Origin: Candidatus Atribacteria bacterium
GTDB lineage: Bacteria > Atribacterota > Atribacteria > Atribacterales > Atribacteraceae
Assembly: GCA_018056205.1 (NCBI GenBank)
Contig: JAGPGC010000045.1
Span: forward strand, 1 to 8,204
Direction of reading: 5' to 3'
Length of the DNA: 8,204 nucleotides
Of this stretch, positions 1-6,319 are shown piece by piece. Position numbers and translations under genes: made by a program. How positions within the stretch are numbered: the stretch's first letter is position 1; each line of letters starts with the position of its first letter. Below the pieces are notes generated by a model. That model did no database searches. It was not told the origin of the DNA and worked only from the letters and a program-made list of their open reading frames with translations.

Positions 1-743
1 ATTTTAAGCATTTTTTTCAAGGTATTGGTTTCGACGTCCCAGGCCATTTTTCCCTGAACAGCGATCGATATTTTTCCAGTTGTTTCCGAAACTACCAGAG
101 ATAAGGCATCAGTTTGTTCGGTGATACCAATTCCAGCTCGATGCCGAGTTCCAACCAGCTTTTTGACCTCAGCTTTTTCAGCCAAGGGTAGTATACACCC
201 AGCAGCGATGATTCGGTTTTCTTTGATGATAACTGCCCCATCATGTAATGGAGATTCGGTTAAAAATATTGAATAAACTAATTCCGGAGTAAAAATGGCA
301 TCGATAGCGATACCAGTTTGAAGAAAATCGCGTAAATCATTATTTCTCTCCAGCACGATCAAGGCTCCGACTTTTTTACGCGAGAGAGTTTGACAGGCAA
401 GAGCGATTTCATCTATAAACTTGGTCCGGTCATCTTCACTATGAAAAAAGAAACGAGAAGTGCTATCAGACTGGTGATAAGTCCGATTGACATAGAGGCG
501 GCGAAGCTCAGGTTGAAAAACAATAAAAGCTCCACCAATATAAGCTGCCAGAATGACCTTCCAAATAAAATTAAGCTCTTTTAATCCAGAAAAATTAGCT
601 AAACCAGCAATAACAAAAAAAACCATGAGGAATTTTAACATCGAATAAAGCGAAGTGCCCTTAGTGATAGTGAATATTCGAAAAGATAAGTATAAAATGA
701 AAATCAGTTCGATAGCCCATCGCCAGTGCACAGAAAGATTCAA
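1..743 (-). CDS. cdaA: Diadenylate cyclase CdaA (membrane c-di-AMP synthase), C-terminus cut by window edge
   Basis: Makes cyclic di-AMP from two ATP at the inner face of the membrane. I translated this frame by hand; it is open from a TTG at 743 to the left edge (247 codons, against about 270 for the family, so roughly the last 25 are missing). Three hydrophobic segments lie at about residues 9-26, 36-54 and 61-77, the last running into the CdaA signature FQPELRR. The DAC domain follows with both catalytic motifs intact: LHDGA (D168-A170) and GTRHR (R200-R202). The TTG start is chosen because GGAGGAA lies 7 bases upstream; the first in-frame ATG (641) falls inside the second membrane segment. 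The stop of argF is 15 bases upstream, so it is probably co-transcribed with argF. The usual partners cdaR and glmM, if present, would lie beyond the left edge. Identity is very sure; the start is fairly sure. Confidence 0.95.
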   Translation of the reverse strand, partial: MNLSVHWRWAIELIFILYLSFRIFTITKGTSLYSMLKFLMVFFVIAGLANFSGLKELNFIWKVILAAYIGGAFIVFQPELRRLYVNRTYHQSDSTSRFFFHSEDDRTKFIDEIALACQTLSRKKVGALIVLERNNDLRDFLQTGIAIDAIFTPELVYSIFLTESPLHDGAVIIKENRIIAAGCILPLAEKAEVKKLVGTRHRAGIGITEQTDALSLVVSETTGKISIAVQGKMAWDVETNTLKKMLK

Positions 744-750
744 AAGACAA

Positions 751-757
751 TTCCTCC
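751..757 (-). promoter_or_regulatory. Ribosome binding site fixing the TTG start of cdaA
   Basis: GGAGGAA on the minus strand, two bases after the argF stop codon TAG and 7 bases before the TTG at 743. No ATG or GTG lies at a usable distance in frame, so this site is what supports the TTG start. Confidence 0.75.
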
Positions 758-758
758 G

Positions 759-1694
759 CTAACTCATAATCAATGCCAACAAGGCTTTTTGAGCATGAAG
801 ACGGTTTTCGGCTTCATCGATTATGACTGATTGAGGGCCATCCATGACCTCATCGGTAATTTCCAGATTCCGGTGAGCAGGCATACAATGAAGAACAATT
901 GCCTCAGGATGAGCCTTGTCAAGGAGATTCTGGTTTACTTGAAGCTTTTTAAAATGAGCAATTCTTTCCTCCATTTCACTTTCTTTTCCCATACTCGCCC
1001 ACACATCAGTATAGATGACATCGGCATCTTGAGCAGCAACCAATGGATTGGCTTCATAAACAATAGCTGCTCCCGAGTTACATCCCTTCTCCTGAGCCCA
1101 ATCCCATATATCGGTTTGTGGCTGATAATTGTTGGGTGAGCAGATGGTAAGTTTTAATCCTAAGATTCCGGCTGCAACTAACCAGGAATGACAGACATTA
1201 TTTCCATCGCCAAAATAGGAAATTTTTTGATTCTTAAGAGTACCCTTTTTTTCCAAAATGGTCAATAAATCTCCTAAAATTTGACAGGGATGATGGAGAT
1301 CGGAAAGTCCGTTGATAATCGGAATTTTAGAATATTTAGCCATCTGGATGAGGTTATCATGGCTAAAAGTTCGAATCATAACAGCTTCAACCATACGATC
1401 GAGAACCATAGCAACATCCTTAATCGCTTCTCGTTTACCCAAGCCTACTTCTTGAGGTCCAATGTACATTGCTTTCCCACCCAGTTGATGCATTGCCATC
1501 TCAAAAGAAACCCGGGTCCGTAAAGATGGTTTTTCAAAAAGCATGGCCAGGGTTTTTCCAGAAAGGATTTCAATTTTCTCCCCAATCATCCAGCGTCTTT
1601 TTAAGACAATTGCAGTTTCTAAAAGATAATAGATTTCATCGGCTGAATAATCAGATAGACTTAAGAAATCTCTTCCTTTAAATACCCACCTCAT
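759..1694 (-). CDS. argF: Ornithine carbamoyltransferase (anabolic type)
   Basis: Cytosolic enzyme that joins carbamoyl phosphate to L-ornithine to give citrulline in arginine biosynthesis. Residues counted from the ATG at 1694 (311 aa, normal length): the carbamoyl-phosphate site SLRTR (57-61), HPCQ (135-138), DGNN (163-166), the ornithine-binding SMG loop in DVWASMG (230-236), and HCMPAHR (269-275; the family usually has HCLPAHR). These separate it from aspartate carbamoyltransferase and point to ornithine rather than N-acetylornithine. A second ATG three codons upstream (1703) abuts AGAAAGG with no spacer, while the ATG at 1694 sits 9 bases from it and matches the usual N-terminus (short lead into KGRDFLSL), so 1694 is preferred. 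It follows the Orr-like gene by 6 bases (from the upstream ATG) and precedes cdaA by 15 bases. Whether it serves synthesis or a reverse, catabolic pathway cannot be decided here. Confidence 0.95.
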   Translation of the reverse strand: MRWVFKGRDFLSLSDYSADEIYYLLETAIVLKRRWMIGEKIEILSGKTLAMLFEKPSLRTRVSFEMAMHQLGGKAMYIGPQEVGLGKREAIKDVAMVLDRMVEAVMIRTFSHDNLIQMAKYSKIPIINGLSDLHHPCQILGDLLTILEKKGTLKNQKISYFGDGNNVCHSWLVAAGILGLKLTICSPNNYQPQTDIWDWAQEKGCNSGAAIVYEANPLVAAQDADVIYTDVWASMGKESEMEERIAHFKKLQVNQNLLDKAHPEAIVLHCMPAHRNLEITDEVMDGPQSVIIDEAENRLHAQKALLALIMS

Positions 1695-1703
1695 AATACC
1701 CAT

Positions 1704-1710
1704 CCTTTCT
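1704..1710 (-). promoter_or_regulatory. Ribosome binding site of argF
   Basis: AGAAAGG on the minus strand, sharing its first base with the stop codon of the upstream racemase-like gene. It touches the ATG at 1703 directly but is 9 bases from the ATG at 1694, which favours the shorter protein. Confidence 0.55.
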
Positions 1711-2783
1711 CATTCAATATAACGTTTCTGAACATAGGGGGATAAATATGCCCGAAGTACGGTTCCATACCCAGCTTGAAATCGTACCAGATCACCAATC
1801 CGATAGTCATGCTGGCTTTCCTCACAATCCAAAACCAAATAATTACTGGTTGCTCCAATTATTGTAACATTTCTATCATTTAAAAATAACTGTGTGTCAT
1901 CAATGTCTTGAAGACCAGTTGCAACCAATACCCGTTTTCGTGGATAATTTTTCTCAATTGAAATCTGACAAGCCCGACCAAAGGCGTCAAATCCTCGATC
2001 AGATATATTGGGTATTTTTCTTTTTATTTCAACGATTTCAGCTTCGATATGAAAAGCTCCTTGTTGCAACCAGTTAAGATTTCTTTTCCGGCTAATATCA
2101 CTTCCAAAGAGAAAGGCTTCTCCACAGCGAATTTGATCAGCTTTTGATGTTTGGGGATAGCCTTCCCAAAGAGAAAAGAAGGTAGTTCCACCTATTGATA
2201 CAAGAAGATGGGGATTGTTCAATTCTATTTCGAGTTGATTTTTTAGTGAGTTCAACTCTTCAAGAGTAGTTAATTGAGGAAGAACTCCACTCAAACAAGC
2301 CAGGGAAGTTCCAATACCAATGATTGAAAGGTTATTCATAGAATGTATCTGATTGATATTGTTTAGGAGTTCTTGGGGAAGAAATCCTTCCCTTCCATCG
2401 CCAGTTTCGACAGCAAGTATAATGGATGGTTGAACATGAAGTAGTTTGGCTTTTTGGTCAAAAAGATTAAGGATTTCCAGTTGTGAAACCAGGGGAGTTA
2501 TTTGATATTGAATAATTTCTTCAATTTCTTCTTTCATGGGAAGACGGATCATTTGATATCGAGCTTTATTGCCATACCGGTTGATTAGCTTTTTGAGATT
2601 AGATAAATTTGAATCAGCAAATGAATGAATTCCAGCATCGAATAACAGGTCAGTTATTTTGTAATCAGCGCAAAAACCTTTGGTGACAGCAACTGGTTCC
2701 AGCTTCCAGTCGAAACATTTTTTTTGAAGGACATCGATATTTTGCTTAAGCACGGATAAATTAATTTCAAGAAGCGGATACAA
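1710..2783 (-). CDS. Ornithine-racemase-like PLP enzyme (Orr / COG3457 type)
   Basis: A fold-type III (alanine-racemase-like) PLP protein of about 357 aa that resembles clostridial ornithine racemase Orr over its whole length. Numbered from the TTG at 2783: the PLP lysine lies in VTKGFCAD (K35), followed by FADSNLSNLKKL (about 55-66), GDGREGF (128-134), IGGT (197-200), RCGEAFLFGSD (219-229), GATSNYLVLD (310-319) and a C-terminal YGTVLRAYLSPYV (339-351). Orr interconverts L- and D-ornithine; immediate linkage to argF, whose substrate is L-ornithine, supports that role by context. Alanine, lysine or another amino acid remains possible. Start: an in-frame GTG at 2795 adds four residues with only a weak AGG before it, while GGTGGTGA lies 5 bases before the TTG and the protein then begins with a short lead to YP, as Orr does. 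It follows the rpsI terminator, so it starts a new transcript. Family sure; substrate inferred. Confidence 0.85.
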   Translation of the reverse strand: MYPLLEINLSVLKQNIDVLQKKCFDWKLEPVAVTKGFCADYKITDLLFDAGIHSFADSNLSNLKKLINRYGNKARYQMIRLPMKEEIEEIIQYQITPLVSQLEILNLFDQKAKLLHVQPSIILAVETGDGREGFLPQELLNNINQIHSMNNLSIIGIGTSLACLSGVLPQLTTLEELNSLKNQLEIELNNPHLLVSIGGTTFFSLWEGYPQTSKADQIRCGEAFLFGSDISRKRNLNWLQQGAFHIEAEIVEIKRKIPNISDRGFDAFGRACQISIEKNYPRKRVLVATGLQDIDDTQLFLNDRNVTIIGATSNYLVLDCEESQHDYRIGDLVRFQAGYGTVLRAYLSPYVQKRYIE

Positions 2784-2788
2784 ACCAT

Positions 2789-2796
2789 TCACCACC
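2789..2796 (-). promoter_or_regulatory. Ribosome binding site deciding the start of the Orr-like gene
   Basis: GGTGGTGA on the minus strand, 5 bases before the TTG at 2783. The alternative GTG starts at 2795 and 2792 lie inside this element, so using them would need the weaker AGG at 2801-2803. Confidence 0.45.
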
Positions 2797-2812
2797 GGTG
2801 CCTGTTTTGTTT

Positions 2813-2842
2813 ATTTTAACTGGTAATCATTATTTATAAAAA
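2813..2842 (-). promoter_or_regulatory. Candidate promoter of the Orr-like/argF/cdaA transcript
   Basis: The strong terminator just upstream implies that a promoter must lie between about 2784 and 2850. The best -10 I see is TAAAAT at 2818-2813 (5 of 6 to consensus), with only a poor T-rich -35 about 18 bases upstream. A second possible -10, TATAAA at 2838-2833, would need its -35 inside the terminator. The position of the promoter is therefore weakly supported. Confidence 0.3.
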
Positions 2843-2850
2843 AGCGTCTA

Positions 2851-2883
2851 AAACAAAAAGAGCCCCCAGGCTTCGGGGGCTCT
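2851..2883 (-). terminator. Rho-independent terminator after rpsI
   Basis: On the minus strand, AGAGCCCCC pairs perfectly with GGGGGCTCT (9 bp, mostly G-C) across a 7-base loop, followed directly by TTTTGTTT. It begins 13 bases after the rpsI stop codon and ends the rplM-rpsI transcript. Confidence 0.93.
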
Positions 2884-2896
2884 ATTAAATAAAATA

Positions 2897-3292
2897 TTAC
2901 CGTTTGGAGAATTGAAAGCGAGCCCGTGCTGCACGCTGACCATATTTCTTTCGCTCTTTCATGCGAGGGTCACGAGTTAAAAGTCCGGCTTTTTTTAGAG
3001 TTGGTCTCAAATTTTCATCAATTTTTATGAGGGATCTAGAAATTCCCAATGCCATTGCCCCGGCCTGACCACTTAGACCTCCACCTTCTGCCAAGACGTT
3101 AACGTTAAAACGACTATCACTCCCGGTTAGAGTTAGGGGGCGAGTAGCTAATATTTGCAGCATTGGTTGGGGGAAATAATTTTTTAATTCTCTACCATTG
3201 ATAATTACTTTTCCACTTCCCAAAGTTAACCATACCTTAGCGATCGATGTTTTTCTTCTACCGGTTGAGTAATATTTCATATCCATGCTCAC
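2897..3292 (-). CDS. rpsI: 30S ribosomal protein S9
   Basis: S9 of the small ribosomal subunit, whose C-terminal tail reaches the P-site tRNA. The protein (131 aa from the chosen start, normal length) shows the N-terminal YYSTGRRKTSIAKV block, the central GGGLSGQAGAMALGISRSL block and the expected basic tail ending in FSKR. Start: GTG codons occur in frame at 3301 and 3292 and ATGs at 3286 and 3280. TAAGGAG (3307-3301) is 8 bases from the GTG at 3292 but overlaps the GTG at 3301, so 3292 is chosen. That leaves one base between the rplM stop codon and rpsI, which fits translational coupling in the conserved rplM-rpsI pair. The terminator follows at once. Confidence 0.98.
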   Translation of the reverse strand: MSMDMKYYSTGRRKTSIAKVWLTLGSGKVIINGRELKNYFPQPMLQILATRPLTLTGSDSRFNVNVLAEGGGLSGQAGAMALGISRSLIKIDENLRPTLKKAGLLTRDPRMKERKKYGQRAARARFQFSKR

Positions 3293-3293
3293 A

Positions 3294-3737
3294 TCATTCA
3301 CTCCTTAGATTAAGAGGAATTGGGTTTTGAGCTGCGTGGGGATGGGAATCACCAGCATATACTTTCAATTTACTAATAATGCGGTTTCCCAATTTATGAT
3401 GAGGAATCATTCCCCATACTGCCTTACGAATTACTTCCTCGGGTTTTCTTTTCATCAAATGCTCCAATGTTTCTTCTCGAAATCCGGAGGGATAACCGGT
3501 GTGATGTCGATAGACTTTATTGGAAAGTTTTTTTCCGGTAACCCGGACTTTGTCGGCGTTGATGACAATAACAAAATCGCCGGTGTCAAGGAAAGGAGTA
3601 TAAATCGGTTTATTCTTTCCTAACAGAATTTTAGCAATTTGGCAAGCCATTCTTCCCAGAACCAGGTCCTGGGCATCAACGACGTACCATTTTTGCTGAA
3701 TATTTTTGAATGATGGAATATATGTTTTCGGAACCAT
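3294..3737 (-). CDS. rplM: 50S ribosomal protein L13
   Basis: L13, an early-assembling protein of the large ribosomal subunit. About 147 aa, normal for the family: KWYVVDAQDLVLGRMA near the N-terminus, the DFVIVINADKVRVTGKK strand, the hallmark HHTGYPSG, then the KPEEVIRKAVWGMIPHHKLG helix region and a C-terminal YAGDSHPHAAQNP. The ATG at 3737 is preferred to an in-frame GTG at 3743 because GGAGGAG lies 9 bases before the ATG but only 3 before the GTG. First gene of a two-gene unit with rpsI, with its own promoter about 40 bases upstream. Its usual neighbours in many genomes (rplQ, truA, ecf genes) are replaced here by an oxidoreductase gene. Confidence 0.98.
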   Translation of the reverse strand: MVPKTYIPSFKNIQQKWYVVDAQDLVLGRMACQIAKILLGKNKPIYTPFLDTGDFVIVINADKVRVTGKKLSNKVYRHHTGYPSGFREETLEHLMKRKPEEVIRKAVWGMIPHHKLGNRIISKLKVYAGDSHPHAAQNPIPLNLRSE

Positions 3738-3746
3738 AAACACCTT

Positions 3747-3753
3747 CTCCTCC
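3747..3753 (-). promoter_or_regulatory. Ribosome binding site of rplM
   Basis: GGAGGAG on the minus strand, 9 bases before the ATG at 3737. This near-perfect site favours the ATG over the GTG at 3743. Confidence 0.75.
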
Positions 3754-3773
3754 GCGCATATTAGAACACATGA

Positions 3774-3802
3774 ATTTTAATGAACGTTCCGCCAAATGTC
3801 AA
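3774..3802 (-). promoter_or_regulatory. Sigma-70/A-type promoter of rplM-rpsI
   Basis: On the minus strand a perfect -35 TTGACA (3802-3797), exactly 17 bases, and -10 TAAAAT (3779-3774; 5 of 6). Transcription would begin near 3767, leaving a leader of about 30 bases with no obvious hairpin. The spacer holds the 8-base palindrome GAACGTTC (3782-3789), of unknown meaning. It lies in the 83-base gap after the oxidoreductase stop codon. Confidence 0.88.
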
Positions 3803-3820
3803 GTGCTATCGATTATATTG

Positions 3821-4996
3821 TCATTTAGAAGGTTTCTCTACCTCAACCCAAGAATTTTCTTTTGCAGACTTTTCAATTGCTTCGCACACCAGAGCTATAG
3901 CATATCCATCTTCAAAAGATGGGTAAATAGGTTCATCATCCACGATACCACGTAAAAAATCGTAGCACTCAATGATCTTTGTTTCTCCATATCCTATTCC
4001 TAAAGCAGGAATAGGCCATAATCCCTCACCGTAAGGGTGAGCAGGACCAATATAGATGGTCTTAAATCCTTTCTGATCTTCTGGGTCATCTGCAAAACAA
4101 ACTTGAAGCTCGTCATTTCTTTCGTAATTAAAAAATAAAGACCCCTTTTCTCCATGAACTTCTAAGGTTATATAGTTATTTCTTCCCCAAGCGTTCCTAG
4201 TTGCCTCAAGAGATCCAATACTCCCATTATTAAATTGTACCAGCATTACCATTTCATCATCTACATCAACCTTATCCTTACGTTCCTCCCCAGTTTTTCT
4301 AACCACTCCAAGCTTGTCAACTACACCTTCTTGGATGGGTCTTTCTGTAATCCAGGTCTTCATGATACTACATACCTTAGTAATGTCACCTACTAGATAT
4401 CGAGCAAGATCGATTATGTGAGTTCCAATGTCTCCAAGTGTACCTGCACCAGCTATATTCTTCTGAAAGCGCCAAGAAAGTGGAGAAAGAGGACTGGCTG
4501 ACCAACTTTGGAGATAGGTAGCTCTAAAGTTTAAAATCTTCCCTATTTTTCCTTCTTCAATCAACTGCTTTGCGTATACTATTGCAGGAGTACGGCGATA
4601 ATTATAAGCTACCATATTTTTTACTCCAGCTTTTTTTACCGCTTCAAACATAGTTTTAGCTTCCTCAGCATTCCTTGCTAAGGGTTTTTCACAAAGGATA
4701 TGTTTCTTTGCTTGTGCTGCTTTTACTGCTATTTCACAGTGAAGATTATTTGGAACACAGATATCAACAATATCAATATCTGGAGAGTCTACCAACTTTC
4801 TCCAATCACCCGTAAATCTTTCATAGCCATACTTCAATGCAGCTTCTTTTGCCTTATCTTCGGTAATATCCGCAATCATCTTTCTCATTGGTAACTCTGA
4901 AATAGGCCAAAAAAACATCGGCACTGTCGCCCAAGCCAAGGAATGAGCCTTAGCCATAAATCCACCACCAATTAGTCCCACTTTTAAATATTCCAT
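3821..4996 (-). CDS. Gfo/Idh/MocA-family NAD(P)-dependent oxidoreductase
   Basis: Cytosolic dehydrogenase of the family that oxidises or reduces sugars, inositols and related polyols (391 aa, typical length). The N-terminal Rossmann fold carries the nucleotide-binding GLIGGGFMAKAHS (7-19); the VPNNLH segment (81-86) and the catalytic EKP (103-105, K104) follow. The C-terminal substrate domain carries GDIGTHIID (188-196), with D189 and H193 in the positions of the catalytic Asp and His of inositol dehydrogenase. All key residues are present, so it should be active; the substrate cannot be told. AAGGA lies 9 bases before the ATG. It is the last gene of the transport cassette and probably acts on the imported compound or a product of it. 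A stem-loop separates it from the binding-protein gene, and no terminator is visible after it. Confidence 0.92.
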   Translation of the reverse strand: MEYLKVGLIGGGFMAKAHSLAWATVPMFFWPISELPMRKMIADITEDKAKEAALKYGYERFTGDWRKLVDSPDIDIVDICVPNNLHCEIAVKAAQAKKHILCEKPLARNAEEAKTMFEAVKKAGVKNMVAYNYRRTPAIVYAKQLIEEGKIGKILNFRATYLQSWSASPLSPLSWRFQKNIAGAGTLGDIGTHIIDLARYLVGDITKVCSIMKTWITERPIQEGVVDKLGVVRKTGEERKDKVDVDDEMVMLVQFNNGSIGSLEATRNAWGRNNYITLEVHGEKGSLFFNYERNDELQVCFADDPEDQKGFKTIYIGPAHPYGEGLWPIPALGIGYGETKIIECYDFLRGIVDDEPIYPSFEDGYAIALVCEAIEKSAKENSWVEVEKPSK

Positions 4997-5035
4997 ATTC
5001 AGCCATCCTTTCCCGGTAAAATTATTGTAAAAATG

Positions 5036-5071
5036 TAAAGGTAGTGAAAAGAAGTCTTTTCACTACCTTTA
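5036..5071 (-). terminator. Perfect hairpin between binding-protein and oxidoreductase genes: terminator or attenuator
   Basis: A 17-bp perfect inverted repeat (outer arm TAAAGGTAGTGAAAAGA) with only 2 bases between the arms, starting 13 bases after the binding-protein stop codon. On the minus strand it is followed by a broken T-run (CATTTTTACAATAATTTT). The interrupted T-run and A-T-rich inner stem suggest partial termination or protection of the upstream mRNA 3' end, which would give more binding protein than oxidoreductase. Confidence 0.7.
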
Positions 5072-5084
5072 GACCTAACAGTTC

Positions 5085-6275
5085 TTACTTAAGAAGATCT
5101 AAAACTTCCTGTGGCAAGGGACCAATAGCTTCAAGGTTAGTTTTATTATAAGCTTCTACCAAGTTTGCTTTAACAATAGGATACACACGGCTGACAAAAT
5201 AACCTTGAGAAATTTCTCTATTACCAGCTAAATACTTTAAAATTGACCTAATAGAATTAACCCCCATTTCAACACAGTCGGCTTCCCCTGCTCCTATAAT
5301 GGGATGATTTGGATCGGCAATATACTTTGCACCAGTCGTTCCACCTAAATCTGGGGCAGCAACAATAACTTCTCCGACCTTATTTAAAGCGATGACAGCC
5401 TCTGCGCCACCAGTTGCGGGACCCATCATCCAAGTCGCCCAGATAGCATCTATCTCAGGGTTCTTTTGAAGCATTCCCACTGCCAAATCATAGCTCTGAG
5501 AAGGATCCGTAAAACCAACCTCAGACACTATTTTTATTCCTGGATATTTGGCAAAAGTGTCTTTTGCTCCCTTAAGCCGCATTACATTAGTCCACTGTTC
5601 CAGGGAAAAGTAAATAATCCCCACCTCACCCTGATACCCCATAGCATAGGATAGTATCTCAGCAGCAGCCATTCCTTGAGCATATCCATCAGCATCGACG
5701 AGCCCAACATAGTTCTCAGTTCCAGCTAAACCTTGAGGAGTAGTCCAATTATGGACTTGAGGTACACCAGCCTTGGCGAGATTAACAAAAGCTGGTCCAA
5801 GAGTAACAGGTTCCCAAGCCTCTGCAATTACAAATGAAATTGCTCCTGCTTTTCCTGCTAAGGAGTTCACCTGGTCAATTTGTTCGGCAATGGAGGAAGA
5901 ACCCATAAATTTTATTGGCTGAAAACCATAATGAGCTAACTCTTGGTCCATTCCATACTTGTTTAATATTTCAGTCATATCAAGACTTGCTCCCATAAAA
6001 TAGTAATCGTCAAGCCCTAATTCCTTAACCTTTACTTCTTCCTCGGGAGTCAAAATCAAATCCTTGGCTCCTCGAGGGACTTCTTCATTCGGACCATTCG
6101 GTGTAAGAACTGAAGAAAATTGTTTCTCCATAACAGTTATCATTTCTAAGGGGACATCCCTAAACTTTCCTTCACCCAATTTACTCTTGCACTCGGCCGT
6201 CATATCTAATGATGGCAAAAGTAAGACCCCAAAAATTACCAATACAACCAAACCTTTCCTTAAAAAACTTAGCAC
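5085..6275 (-). CDS. Secreted sugar-type ABC transporter substrate-binding protein (RbsB-like)
   Basis: Solute receptor of an RbsABC/CUT2-like importer (396 aa). An N-terminal signal peptide has basic residues (R6, K7) and a hydrophobic core (about 9-23); the only nearby cysteine (C29, after TAE) does not form a lipobox, so simple secretion is more likely than a lipoprotein. The periplasmic-binding-protein type 1 fold starts only near residue 84-92 and then shows EQIDQVNSLAGKAGAISFVI (131-150), KAGVPQVHNW (168-177) and AVIALNKVGEVIVAAPDL (293-310). Two oddities: about 55 residues lie between signal and fold, and the usual Asn/Asp-rich ligand stretch before the last strand reads TWMMGPATGG (281-290). 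A GTG start is set by GGGAGGTGG 6 bases upstream. It lies 44 bases after the YhfX-like gene. Fold sure; ligand unknown. Confidence 0.9.
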   Translation of the reverse strand: MLSFLRKGLVVLVIFGVLLLPSLDMTAECKSKLGEGKFRDVPLEMITVMEKQFSSVLTPNGPNEEVPRGAKDLILTPEEEVKVKELGLDDYYFMGASLDMTEILNKYGMDQELAHYGFQPIKFMGSSSIAEQIDQVNSLAGKAGAISFVIAEAWEPVTLGPAFVNLAKAGVPQVHNWTTPQGLAGTENYVGLVDADGYAQGMAAAEILSYAMGYQGEVGIIYFSLEQWTNVMRLKGAKDTFAKYPGIKIVSEVGFTDPSQSYDLAVGMLQKNPEIDAIWATWMMGPATGGAEAVIALNKVGEVIVAAPDLGGTTGAKYIADPNHPIIGAGEADCVEMGVNSIRSILKYLAGNREISQGYFVSRVYPIVKANLVEAYNKTNLEAIGPLPQEVLDLLK

Positions 6276-6281
6276 AACTAA

Positions 6282-6290
6282 CCACCTCCC
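6282..6290 (-). promoter_or_regulatory. Ribosome binding site fixing the GTG start of the binding protein
   Basis: GGGAGGTGG on the minus strand, 6 bases before the GTG at 6275. It is one of the strongest sites in the window, fitting a protein needed in excess over the permease. Confidence 0.75.
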
Positions 6291-6319
6291 AATTTAATTG
6301 TAATTGATAGGGGTAAAAT

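Noticed and set aside
390..584. Plus-strand open frame of 64 codons
   Set aside because: It lies opposite the cdaA coding sequence, whose motifs are intact, and its protein resembles nothing I recognise.
831..1681. Three plus-strand open frames opposite argF
   Set aside because: They are antisense shadows of a gene with complete ornithine carbamoyltransferase motifs; no ribosome binding site or family features support them.
2797..2850. Possible ArgR operator before the Orr-like/argF transcript
   Set aside because: The region is A-T-rich, with ATAAATAATGATTA, but I could not find a convincing pair of ARG boxes, so arginine control is not claimed.
3738..3770. Structured L13 autoregulatory leader
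   Set aside because: The predicted leader is only about 30 bases and shows no hairpin beyond the ribosome binding site region.
3782..3789. GAACGTTC palindrome in the rplM promoter as an SOS (LexA) box
   Set aside because: The Gram-positive LexA box needs four bases between GAAC and GTTC; here there are none.
5085..6275. Binding protein as a lipoprotein anchored at C29
   Set aside because: The residues before the cysteine (TAE) do not fit a lipobox, so a plain secreted protein is more likely.
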